Shown: in pieces, positions 1-6,374 of the stretch
How positions within the stretch are numbered: position 1 is the stretch's first letter
Layout: each line of letters begins with the position of its first letter
DNA from: CAZNER01 sp964572065
GTDB taxonomy: Bacteria > Patescibacteriota > Dojkabacteria > JAHIVN01
NCBI GenBank assembly: GCA_964572065.1
Contig: CAZNER010000042.1
Coordinates: 1 to 16,913, forward strand
Length of the DNA: 16,913 nt
Direction of reading: 5' to 3'
The notes under the pieces: generated by a model
Databases searched by the model: none
Seen by the model: only the letters and a program-made list of their open reading frames with translations
What the model was told of the DNA's origin: nothing
Program-made: the position numbers and the translations under genes

Positions 1-7
1 TTTCCAT
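1..7 (-). CDS. First codons of the next gene, cut by the window edge
   Basis: An ATG at 7-5 reads leftward out of the window (Met-Glu-). It is preceded at good spacing by AAGGAG, which overlaps the TAA stop of the upstream 56-residue gene. The SD and the tight coupling show that the minus-strand operon continues beyond the window. Nothing can be said about the product. Confidence 0.55.
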
Positions 8-17
8 AAAAATCTCC

Positions 18-188
18 TTATACTAAAATAGTACCAGCATCATCAACATCAATACCAGAAGTTGTTGTTGCCTCTACTTTTATATAATCCTTTCTACCTA
101 TCTTATCTTCTATACTATAAACTCTACTATCCCATCCAGAAGCAGTAGTTCTATATTTTGTGTAATCATCTAAATAACTATCAGCCAT
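18..188 (-). CDS. Small phage protein, 56 aa, unknown function
   Basis: A 56-residue frame reading MADSYLDDYTKYRTT... and ending ...DDAGTILV. It starts at an ATG eight bases after GGAG, 13 bases beyond the stop of the 321-residue gene, and its own stop is fused to the SD of the following gene. It has no cysteine, membrane segment or known motif. Its opening SY-x-DD-aromatic-T resembles the first residues of the lectin-fold-like protein at 13703-14506 (SYADDFT), which hints at a small virion-associated protein, but the similarity is too short to rely on. It is credible because of operon spacing, SD and strand. The family is not recognised. Confidence 0.7.
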   Translation of the reverse strand: MADSYLDDYTKYRTTASGWDSRVYSIEDKIGRKDYIKVEATTTSGIDVDDAGTILV

Positions 189-201
189 AATTTATTCTCC
201 T

Positions 202-1167
202 TTAAAAAGGTATCGATAATGATACACCGTAAGATGTCTCACCGGAAGTATCCAATCCAATTGAAGGTCCTATAAAAATATTTTCTACAAGTGGAAGCTT
301 TGTACCAAAATTCCACTGCACAGGTGTAAATTCAAAAACAAAATCTTCATCGTCATCATCGTGGTTGGACACGCCTACTCCTACTGTCACAAATCTCCAA
401 TCCATATCTCTTTTAGTCTTACCATATGAAGAAAGACTTAAATCAACCTTTGGAGCCACAATATCATTAGTAGCTAATGCTCCAAGACCTAACCTTGGAT
501 TCCATAAGTAAAACTTCTTATCTTTCTTTTCATTCTTAGCCCACTTCAATTCGGTTATTTGTAAAGGATACCTATTACCCTTTGTTTCTTTCATCTGATT
601 ATTTTCTACATTAAGCTCCACATATCGATTATAAGTGCCAGAATCATTTTCTGTTTCAATGATCTCGGCATGGAATTCAACGGGGTATGTTCCAGTTTTC
701 CATAATTTATTTGGATCTGGTTGGTTAGGATGAAACATAGCCCAGGCTATAGGAAATTTTGTACCATCAGAAGCAGTCTTATATATCTTTATAAAATGAT
801 GGTCTGTAACCTTGCCCTTCAAATAAACATGAGAGGACTTTTGATTAAGTTTTACAGACTGCTCTAATTTAGCAGTTATTTTACCTATTTCATCTATCTT
901 CTCATTACGTTCTTTTACTACTTTTAATATTTTACTATTTAAAGCTTCAAGCTCTTCTCTTAACTCCGCCACTTGCTTTCTGCTCTCACCAAGTTCTATA
1001 CGTGCAGCGTTATCTTCTATCATAATAACCTGTGGTTCTGGAGGTGGTTTGGATTCAATTCTATCCAAAAAATTATTCCACTGAGAATATAGAAATGCCA
1101 AAACTACAATCGTAGCTATGACCTTAAAAGTATTAAAATTAAAAATCTTCGAAAAATCAAATTTCAT
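202..1167 (-). CDS. Membrane-anchored coiled-coil protein with beta-rich C-terminal domain, 321 aa
   Basis: The N-terminus carries a short basic/aromatic lead and one hydrophobic helix (residues about 13-29, with ATIVVLAFLYSQW), consistent with a signal anchor. A proline-rich linker (PPPEP, residues 41-45) and a charged heptad coiled coil (about 52-105) follow. The C-terminal 200 residues are beta-prone with alternating hydrophobic residues, and the protein ends in YGVSLSIPF, an alternating pattern with a terminal Phe like the last strand of outer-membrane barrels. It is the first gene after the large terminase, after an unusually long gap holding the hairpin motif at 1177-1198. That context fits a structural or envelope-acting protein. 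An Rz/spanin-like role is possible if the host has two membranes. An ordinary virion or membrane protein is equally possible. I do not recognise the family. Confidence 0.8.
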   Translation of the reverse strand: MKFDFSKIFNFNTFKVIATIVVLAFLYSQWNNFLDRIESKPPPEPQVIMIEDNAARIELGESRKQVAELREELEALNSKILKVVKERNEKIDEIGKITAKLEQSVKLNQKSSHVYLKGKVTDHHFIKIYKTASDGTKFPIAWAMFHPNQPDPNKLWKTGTYPVEFHAEIIETENDSGTYNRYVELNVENNQMKETKGNRYPLQITELKWAKNEKKDKKFYLWNPRLGLGALATNDIVAPKVDLSLSSYGKTKRDMDWRFVTVGVGVSNHDDDDEDFVFEFTPVQWNFGTKLPLVENIFIGPSIGLDTSGETSYGVSLSIPF

Positions 1168-1176
1168 TTTTAGCTA

Positions 1177-1198
1177 CCTCTATTAATAAAGAGGTTAG
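1177..1198 (-). promoter_or_regulatory. Conserved hairpin motif upstream of the 321-aa gene (copy A)
   Basis: On the minus strand this reads CTAACCTCTTTA then TTAATAGAGG. CCTCT and AGAGG form a 5-bp stem with an 8-base loop. The right arm doubles as the only SD-like sequence (AGAGG, nine bases before the ATG). The same 22-base element occurs with two mismatches at 12997-13018, also between a stop codon and a start codon. It has no U-tract, so it is not a standard terminator. It could be a translational operator, a processing site or a phage promoter element. Confidence 0.5.
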
Positions 1199-1205
1199 AT
1201 TATTC

Positions 1206-2951
1206 CTATTTTATTCGCTTTTTTAAAACAGCAGCATGAATGCCTCTATCGTTAGACATAACTTGAGGGCCTACGCTGTGTTTTATAGAATCTAAGGGAT
1301 TCCATGTAGTATTACCGGTATGCATTCTTACCATACCACCATCGTTATGTAAAATAGGATCTCCATCCTCCTCAAATTCCTTTTCAACTATTCTCGCGCC
1401 GTGAGCCGCAAGGATCATAGCTGAATATAAATCCTTGTTTTGGCCCTTTTTAGGCGTATCAAAATGTAAAAGACCACTAGGTGTCTGTGTTACCACAATA
1501 TTTAACATCTGAGCCTTTAATGTATTATAATTATCGTATATAATAGAAAATCTGTCATCTGCTGAAGTTGGTACTTCAGGAAATCTTAAACGCTTTTCCT
1601 CAAGCAAAGCTAATGTTGCAAAGTTGGCGTCAGATATCCAAGATGGATTAAAGTTGACCATTTCTAATATATGACGACCTTCTCTATGTTTTTTATCCTT
1701 GTCAGTTCTATCTATAATAGGCTCATGTCCATTATACCCATCATCTAATAGGTCCATTATAGCTTTTCCGCCGCCGCCTTTGTCCATAAATATTCTAACC
1801 ACATTATACTTGGCCAATATATCCAATACCGCCTCCGTCAATCCTTGTGTAGTTTGTCCTTTCAATTCCATGACATTAACCACTTTGTGAATTTGACCCA
1901 TTCTTATTATTACTATACCGCAGCTAGCAGCACCACCTTGACTAGGATCAATTCCTACAATATATTTTGAAGAAGGATCTCCCCTTAACTCTATACTAAA
2001 TCCACTATCAATAGTGCATTCTTCCAACAACGAGGCTTTGAAAAATCCTTCTGAATCTGAAATCATGGCTGCTTCATATTCCATTTTAAATTCATAAGTA
2101 GACATAACACGTTTGGCTTCTTTGATTGTGTCCTCAACTAAAAATCCCTCTGGTAAGAACCAATAAGGGATTTGAAATACAGTGTGTTTAGATTTTCCTT
2201 GCATATCATCCATAACACGCCAATGGTCTTTCATACGTCTCCACATATGATTAAATTTAAAATAACCAGAAGACGTCATTATCATTTTATTTACAGTTTC
2301 ATCGTCCTCAAAATCCTCTTCGTTTGCTAATCCTTCTTCTATTAAACGTTTTCTATGCTCTATTCTTCTAACATTCTCCATAGGTTCTAATGAAACAGCT
2401 GCGAACGGTCTAACAACTAAATCTAATATTTTGTCAGGAACTTGAGCTAACTCGTCCACACATATCAAATAAAAACGGGACCCTCTGATTTTGGCCCCGT
2501 CACTACCTAATGGTAAAGCTTCTATATAAGACCCGGCTCTTCCGCCGGATGCTTTGAATTTTAAATAACACATATCAGTGGCTCTGATAGGTCTTTTTTC
2601 ACAAGCTTCTCTTACTATAGTAGACTTAGAATAAAATTTTTCTACCTCGGCGAACATATATTTAGACTGCCTAAAAGAGGGAGCTATTAATCCCACTCTG
2701 TATCCAGGATATAACAAACAACTTAAAACAGCAAGCAACCCTTGCATCCATGTCTTTCCACCACCTCTGGAAATAATAGCTATAACATAATTCTTAAACC
2801 ACATCTCCTCAAAAACAATTCTTTGTATAGGAGCTAAATCAACATTACATAATTCTGCCGCTGCGATGCATGGGTTCTGTCTGTAAAAGTCAATTAATTC
2901 TTTGCCGTTATCCATTATGGCTTCCATAGCCTTAGATGAATATTTAGCCAA
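1206..2951 (-). CDS. terL: Terminase large subunit (DNA-packaging ATPase and nuclease)
   Basis: The motor that translocates phage DNA into the prohead and cuts the concatemer. The 581-residue length is normal for the family. The ATPase domain shows a Walker A-like SRGGGKT (61-67), a Walker B with hydrophobic strand and acidic pair (ICVDE, D166/E167), and a coupling-motif-like TSSG (226-229). The RNase H-like nuclease domain has GIDPSQGG (D335), FMDKGGGGK (D390) and a late aspartate in KDLYSA (D507), the expected three-acid set. The start is TTG at 2951, placed by AGGAGG inside the end of the upstream gene, one base after that gene's stop. The candidate small subunit lies immediately upstream. 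No intein or frameshift is visible. Confidence 0.97.
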   Translation of the reverse strand: MAKYSSKAMEAIMDNGKELIDFYRQNPCIAAAELCNVDLAPIQRIVFEEMWFKNYVIAIISRGGGKTWMQGLLAVLSCLLYPGYRVGLIAPSFRQSKYMFAEVEKFYSKSTIVREACEKRPIRATDMCYLKFKASGGRAGSYIEALPLGSDGAKIRGSRFYLICVDELAQVPDKILDLVVRPFAAVSLEPMENVRRIEHRKRLIEEGLANEEDFEDDETVNKMIMTSSGYFKFNHMWRRMKDHWRVMDDMQGKSKHTVFQIPYWFLPEGFLVEDTIKEAKRVMSTYEFKMEYEAAMISDSEGFFKASLLEECTIDSGFSIELRGDPSSKYIVGIDPSQGGAASCGIVIIRMGQIHKVVNVMELKGQTTQGLTEAVLDILAKYNVVRIFMDKGGGGKAIMDLLDDGYNGHEPIIDRTDKDKKHREGRHILEMVNFNPSWISDANFATLALLEEKRLRFPEVPTSADDRFSIIYDNYNTLKAQMLNIVVTQTPSGLLHFDTPKKGQNKDLYSAMILAAHGARIVEKEFEEDGDPILHNDGGMVRMHTGNTTWNPLDSIKHSVGPQVMSNDRGIHAAVLKKRIK

Positions 2952-2952
2952 A

Positions 2953-3498
2953 TTAATAGTCCTCCTGATTATCCTCCACTATAGCGTCTAAATCATATCT
3001 ATTGCCGGGGAATTTTTTATACTCCTCTAAAACTTCATTCTCCTCTTTCTTGTTTTTTAATGCTTTCTGCATTAAATTATCTTTTCTTTCATTTTCATAC
3101 GCAATAGCCAAATCCACAATAGAAAATCCTTTATATTCATTAGGATTTATTCTGTCTTTTCTGCGACTAGATAAATTATCTTTTATTTTATCATTTTGTT
3201 TTCTAAGCTTTTCTATAGCAGTAGAAGCATCTATTTGTTTGTCCGGATCTCCTTTACTTGTCTTTAAAAGCCTTAATTCTAAAACTCTATTCATAGCCAA
3301 GCTCATTATATCATCAATGTCGCCAGACGTTAAATCTTCGACATCAAAATCCTTTAGATACACTTCTACTAGTGTATTATATATTTTCTTTTCGTCCTCT
3401 TCAAATATATCATCTATAGGAATAATACCTTTCAACATCTCTCTTGGTGCTGGTAAATTTCTAGGCCTTCCTACTTTCCTTACACTTTTTTCCGGCAT
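2953..3498 (-). CDS. terS: Probable terminase small subunit, 181 aa
   Basis: The small terminase subunit recognises phage DNA and loads the large subunit. Support here is mostly positional: the gene ends one base before TerL starts, and its length is in the usual range. The N-terminus has a basic GRPRNLP patch (10-16) like an AT-hook. Helical acidic segments follow (30-80). A charged stretch with IEKLRKQNDKIKDNL and SSRRKDRI (95-117) resembles the oligomerisation/tail region of several phage small terminases. The C-terminus is acidic. The start is ATG at 3498 with AGGAG nine bases upstream, overlapping the end of the preceding gene. The alternative is a conserved terminase-neighbour protein, with the real TerS being the 147-residue gene upstream. 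Confidence 0.65.
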   Translation of the reverse strand: MPEKSVRKVGRPRNLPAPREMLKGIIPIDDIFEEDEKKIYNTLVEVYLKDFDVEDLTSGDIDDIMSLAMNRVLELRLLKTSKGDPDKQIDASTAIEKLRKQNDKIKDNLSSRRKDRINPNEYKGFSIVDLAIAYENERKDNLMQKALKNKKEENEVLEEYKKFPGNRYDLDAIVEDNQEDY

Positions 3499-3501
3499 AA
3501 A

Positions 3502-3945
3502 TTATACTCCTAATTTATCAAGAACGTCCAATGGATCTAAATTATTTAACTCACAAAACTCTTTAAATAAAAGTATTACCTCAGGTGTTAAATGATGTCC
3601 AAAATATTCAATATTATTACCACAATTCATTTCTATCCGTCTAGTTACCCTCATTGATCTTTTAGTCATAACATCAGTTATATCATTTAATTCGCTTCTA
3701 ACTGACTCTGCCCATTCCTGTAAATCTTCATCCATTTCGCAATATCTTCTTTCTATCTCATCTGATAGTGGGTGTTGTTTTTTAAAATATAATATTAACG
3801 ATTTGGATATTTTATCTTTAGTCTCTTGACTATGTCTCTGACCTATTTTAGCTTCACTTATAGCTTTCTTACTCTCTTCACTTAATTTAAATCCTATAGG
3901 TCTTCCACGTTTCTTTTTATCATTATCCTTTTCCTTATCAGACAA
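3502..3945 (-). CDS. AT-hook / NUMOD3-like DNA-binding protein, 147 aa
   Basis: The basic N-terminus contains KKRGRPIG (11-18), an AT-hook-like minor-groove patch. It is followed by LSEESKKAISEAKIGQRHS and ETKDKISKSL (21-50), which matches the NUMOD3 pattern (two S-x-E-T/S-K-x-K-I-S units joined by a G-x-x-H-S turn) known as a DNA-binding module of GIY-YIG and HNH homing endonucleases. No nuclease motif follows. The rest is helical and ends in a compact acidic region. The start is TTG at 3945, directly after the TGA of the upstream gene, with a near-perfect AAGGAGGT seven bases before it. Its place just ahead of TerS/TerL suggests a packaging-related DNA-binding role. It may itself be a small terminase. 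Confidence 0.75.
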   Translation of the reverse strand: MSDKEKDNDKKKRGRPIGFKLSEESKKAISEAKIGQRHSQETKDKISKSLILYFKKQHPLSDEIERRYCEMDEDLQEWAESVRSELNDITDVMTKRSMRVTRRIEMNCGNNIEYFGHHLTPEVILLFKEFCELNNLDPLDVLDKLGV

Positions 3946-4212
3946 TCACGACACCTCCTTTGTGCTTACATATTTATCACACTGTGTACACACAACCCCA
4001 ACTGTATTAATTGGTACACAATAAATACTACCACATTCAACGCACTCTACATAACATGTTCTTTTAGGTTTTTGAGGCTTTGAAAATTTAAAGGGTAGAT
4101 TCTTATGTTCATCAACAAATTTACTTTCGCGGTGTATCCTTTCATTATGCTTCTTTACTCCTTCCTCAGGCTCCCACCGTCTTTTAGTAGAGCCAGGTGA
4201 TAATCTACCCAT
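3946..4212 (-). CDS. Small zinc-ribbon protein, 88 aa
   Basis: The N-terminal half is basic and hydrophilic. The C-terminal half has six cysteines, C53, C57, C60, C65, C75 and C78. The CxxC pairs 57/60 and 75/78 form a classic zinc ribbon on two short hairpins. It starts at ATG 4212, one base after the stop of the HD-domain gene, with AGGAGG inside that gene's 3' end. Its last codons contain the SD for the NUMOD3-like gene, so the three are translationally coupled. Zinc-ribbon proteins of this size are common near terminases. A nucleic-acid or protein-binding role is inferred, with nothing more specific visible. Confidence 0.75.
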   Translation of the reverse strand: MGRLSPGSTKRRWEPEEGVKKHNERIHRESKFVDEHKNLPFKFSKPQKPKRTCYVECVECGSIYCVPINTVGVVCTQCDKYVSTKEVS

Positions 4213-4213
4213 T

Positions 4214-4777
4214 CTATTGCCTCCTAAAATCTATTTCTATACATCTCTTAGATGCTATGTAATCAGATACATAAACACATAACTCTTCTAATGTGTATTC
4301 AGAAATATCTTTCAACCATTTACCTGAACTCCATAAACCATAATGATACCCTACCATATTCCTAATAGCTTTATACCATTCATCAGGAAGAAGCTGTGTA
4401 TCTCTTTGAACTTCCTCAATTAGTTGTGCTGCTAAATCAGGATGATTTTTTGTAGTGTGCCCTGACTTAGTTAATCCTTGCTTACGTAAATCGTGGATTA
4501 TACAAGCACTTAAAATTAAATCTCTATTCTGTTCACACCCTAATCCTCGGCATAATTCATACGCCAGAGTAAATACTTTTTTAGTATGAAGTATTGTACC
4601 ATCCGGACCCAACTCACTGATCGGATGATATTTACCAGAAGACGAAGCCGGACAATCTGTAAAAAAATAATCCGGTGCAGCTATTACACATAATCTAGTA
4701 AATTCTCTAACACCCTCATCATATATCAAACTTATCTCTTCCGCAAATGTAGCTACCTTCTCCTCATTAGAAACCAT
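4214..4777 (-). CDS. HD-domain phosphohydrolase, 187 aa
   Basis: A metal-dependent hydrolase of the HD superfamily, members of which act on nucleotides, cyclic nucleotides or dNTPs. Candidate ligands appear in the right order: H64 in LHTKK, the H95-D96 doublet in IIHDLRK, histidines at 107, 112 and 145 (GYHYG), and a distal D172 in YVSDYIASKR. The N-terminal SSSGKYHP (46-52) precedes the core. The whole is helical, with no membrane segment. It starts at ATG 4777 with AAAGGAG upstream. It sits among a P-loop kinase and packaging genes, so a nucleotide-pool role is plausible, but the substrate cannot be read from sequence. Confidence 0.85.
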   Translation of the reverse strand: MVSNEEKVATFAEEISLIYDEGVREFTRLCVIAAPDYFFTDCPASSSGKYHPISELGPDGTILHTKKVFTLAYELCRGLGCEQNRDLILSACIIHDLRKQGLTKSGHTTKNHPDLAAQLIEEVQRDTQLLPDEWYKAIRNMVGYHYGLWSSGKWLKDISEYTLEELCVYVSDYIASKRCIEIDFRRQ

Positions 4778-4791
4778 TATTTAATTCTCCT

Positions 4792-5313
4792 TTACCTTTT
4801 TAATAACATATTTAATATAGTATCAGGAGCAATCTCATCGCCGTCAACTACATAATAATCTATTTCATTACGTTTTAAAAGTTTCCTGATCCTTACAGCT
4901 ATTTCATCAGACTCTTTCTCAGTTTGCATTCTACCATAACCCTTATATTCTTTGACTCTATCAATAACAATGTTGATGTTGTCAAAAGAACTGTGTAATT
5001 CATTCAATAAAGGGTCATAACTTTTAAAATAATTATTAGGTTTATAGATAGCACCTAATATCAATGGAGAATCTGTTATAATATAATCAACTTGATTCCT
5101 TAATCTCTCCATCCTACTATATTGCTTAACTGTTACATATATTTGATTATTACTTAATTCCTTAAATCTACCAGCATAGACTAAATCTTTAGCAAACTCT
5201 GTAACTAACTCGACGCTTCCGATAGTCTTACATATCTTCATTTTAAAGAATAAGCCTGCGGCCGTAGTAGACTTTCCCGCGCCTGGAGCTCCAAATAAAT
5301 TAATAACCTTCAT
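4792..5313 (-). CDS. P-loop ATPase / nucleoside-kinase-like protein, 173 aa
   Basis: Walker A is perfect at the N-terminus (GAPGAGKST, 8-16). The second acidic motif is ITDSPLILG (79-87), as in deoxynucleoside/thymidylate-kinase-type P-loop enzymes. Downstream, the pattern R-x2-Y-x3-GR-Q-x-E (DRVKEYKGYGRMQTE) looks like the substrate lid of a widespread phage ATPase group related to AAA_28/NadR-type kinases. The start is ATG 5313, with AAAGGA overlapping the upstream stop. Neighbouring dNMP kinase and HD hydrolase genes support a role in nucleotide metabolism. Whether it phosphorylates a nucleoside, a nucleotide or a cofactor is not determinable. Confidence 0.82.
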   Translation of the reverse strand: MKVINLFGAPGAGKSTTAAGLFFKMKICKTIGSVELVTEFAKDLVYAGRFKELSNNQIYVTVKQYSRMERLRNQVDYIITDSPLILGAIYKPNNYFKSYDPLLNELHSSFDNINIVIDRVKEYKGYGRMQTEKESDEIAVRIRKLLKRNEIDYYVVDGDEIAPDTILNMLLKR

Positions 5314-5324
5314 AAATCATTCCT

Positions 5325-5585
5325 TTACCTTCTCACGTTTTTTAACATCTCATTCCTGCCATGCGTTTCTAAACAACGCACCCCTATCGCCACTATCTTC
5401 CTAATCTGATCCAAAGCTAATCTCCCATTAAAACCCAAAGAGATATAACTTTTTTTAGCTTTATCCAGATGTTCCTGTAATATCAAAAGTTCAGTTGCTA
5501 TAGAGACATCTCCTCTATCTTTCCATTTACAATCTTGATATTCTCTTTCATTGTCTATAAGCCTATATACTTCCTTCCTGTCCAT
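5325..5585 (-). CDS. Conserved phage protein with IDxEReYQDxKW and IRKIxAxGVxCxExHG motifs, 86 aa
   Basis: The opening LIDNEREYQDCKWKDRG (9-25) and the later IRKIVAIGVRCLETHG are the two conserved blocks of a small helical family found in many tailed phages. That family resembles the all-alpha NTP pyrophosphohydrolase (MazG-like) helices, but no full metal-binding EExxE set is visible. I therefore call it conserved phage protein rather than an enzyme. It is cytoplasmic, with no membrane segment. It starts at ATG 5585 with GGGAGG at ideal spacing. It is followed directly by the P-loop kinase-like gene. Confidence 0.75.
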   Translation of the reverse strand: MDRKEVYRLIDNEREYQDCKWKDRGDVSIATELLILQEHLDKAKKSYISLGFNGRLALDQIRKIVAIGVRCLETHGRNEMLKNVRR

Positions 5586-5599
5586 AATTCCTCCCTAAT

Positions 5600-5830
5600 T
5601 TATCTAGGTTTTAAGGTTACATCATCAGATTCCAAATTAACCTTTTCAATAGAAATTGACTGATGATTAGGATTATACCCAGGTTGTTTAAAAACTCCGC
5701 CCCTGTAAGCCCTGGGATTACTCTCAAATTTATAAAATCTATCTTTCTTGTTAGTACTCCCGCCAACTCCATATCTCTCTCTAAATCTAATCCATTTAGG
5801 TTCTCTATATTCATCTATCGAAATTGGCAT
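5600..5830 (-). CDS. Small basic protein, 76 aa, unknown
   Basis: Reads MPISIDEYREPKW..., rich in Arg, Tyr, Gly and Asn, with no hydrophobic core segment, so it is probably a flexible basic protein. It starts at ATG 5830 behind AGGAG. That SD lies at the edge of a 7-bp hairpin (5841-5859), so initiation may be regulated by structure. A second overlapping frame (5617-5814) is open but has no SD and is treated as a shadow. The family is not recognised. Confidence 0.65.
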   Translation of the reverse strand: MPISIDEYREPKWIRFRERYGVGGSTNKKDRFYKFESNPRAYRGGVFKQPGYNPNHQSISIEKVNLESDDVTLKPR

Positions 5831-5840
5831 TTTACACTCT

Positions 5841-5859
5841 CCTAAATTACCTATTTAGG
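5841..5859 (-). promoter_or_regulatory. Hairpin abutting the SD of the 76-aa gene
   Basis: CCTAAAT and ATTTAGG form a perfect 7-bp stem with a 5-base loop (AGGTA on the minus strand). The last bases of the right arm run straight into AGGAGAG, the SD of the gene at 5600-5830. It has no U-tract. It may modulate translation initiation or stabilise the mRNA 5' side. Confidence 0.4.
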
Positions 5860-5880
5860 TACACATTTTTTTCTTTTATT

Positions 5881-6039
5881 TCACCAGCGTTTTCCAGCTG
5901 GGCATTTCTTACTTAGTTCATTAGACACGCCTTCACAAATATCCATACAAGATCTGTATAAATCTTTCCACCGGCGGTCATTCCTATCGTACAAAGCATC
6001 GGCTTGATCAGCACAATGCCTTTCACATCTACTCGCTAT
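5881..6039 (-). CDS. Twin-CX3C small protein, 52 aa, non-canonical start (ATA) or stop readthrough
   Basis: The frame reads IASRCERHCADQADAL..., ...LYRSCMDICEGVS... and ends ...KKCPAGKRW. Cysteines C5, C9, C31, C35 and C46 give two CX3C pairs 22 residues apart in charged helices, the pattern of a disulfide-stapled or metal-binding helical hairpin. The frame has no ATG, GTG or TTG near its beginning. It is in the same frame as the upstream acidic protein, following that gene's TAA (6043) after one codon. Options are an ATA start at 6039 about ten bases after GGAGG, readthrough of the TAA, or a later internal TTG/ATG giving a truncated product. It fills what would otherwise be a 212-base gap. 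It looks protein-like but is unproven. Confidence 0.45.
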   Translation of the reverse strand: MASRCERHCADQADALYDRNDRRWKDLYRSCMDICEGVSNELSKKCPAGKRW

Positions 6040-6042
6040 CTC

Positions 6043-6345
6043 TTATTCATCCTCCGATTCAGAATCTTCTTCACTACCACGATCCTGATATCTGGAATAT
6101 TCTACTTCATCAACAACACCGGGCTCAATTTCACTGGCTTTTAAAGTGCCCATAAGATCCATAGCAAAAGATGGGATGGTGTCTCCTTCCCATTCACAGC
6201 TGATGTTCAAATAAGCTTTCTCCCCTACTTTAGTAACCACACGAGCGCTATTATAATTATCTTTGCTTCTCGTAATGCTTGAGTATACAATATCATCTGG
6301 AGCAATACTGATACTCAGTCCTTTAGTTTTAGCTTTGCTTGCCAT
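6043..6345 (-). CDS. Small protein with acidic tail, 100 aa, unknown
   Basis: The N-terminus is basic (MASKAKTKGLS), the middle is a beta-prone domain, and the last twelve residues are almost all Asp, Glu and Ser (GSEEDSESEDE). I place the start at ATG 6345, seven bases after AAGGAG. The in-frame ATG two codons upstream (6351) almost touches the SD. The acidic tail recalls DNA-mimic or ssDNA-binding-protein tails, but no OB-fold signature can be shown. It follows the dNMP kinase. A twin-CX3C frame continues in the same phase after its stop. The family is not recognised. Confidence 0.72.
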   Translation of the reverse strand: MASKAKTKGLSISIAPDDIVYSSITRSKDNYNSARVVTKVGEKAYLNISCEWEGDTIPSFAMDLMGTLKASEIEPGVVDEVEYSRYQDRGSEEDSESEDE

Positions 6346-6374
6346 AATCATTCTCCTTATTCATTAAATTTATT

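Noticed and set aside
1177..1198. Rho-independent terminator
   Set aside because: The stem is only 5 bp and AT-flanked, and no U-tract follows on the transcribed strand; the same holds for 12997-13018.
3002..3595. 197-codon open frame on the plus strand
   Set aside because: It lies opposite the TerS candidate, is rich in Phe, Ser and Leu as expected from an antisense of Lys/Glu codons, and has no SD or operon partner.
5617..5814. 65-codon frame overlapping the 76-residue gene on the same strand
   Set aside because: It has no SD before its start, and the overlapping frame at 5600-5830 has a strong one.
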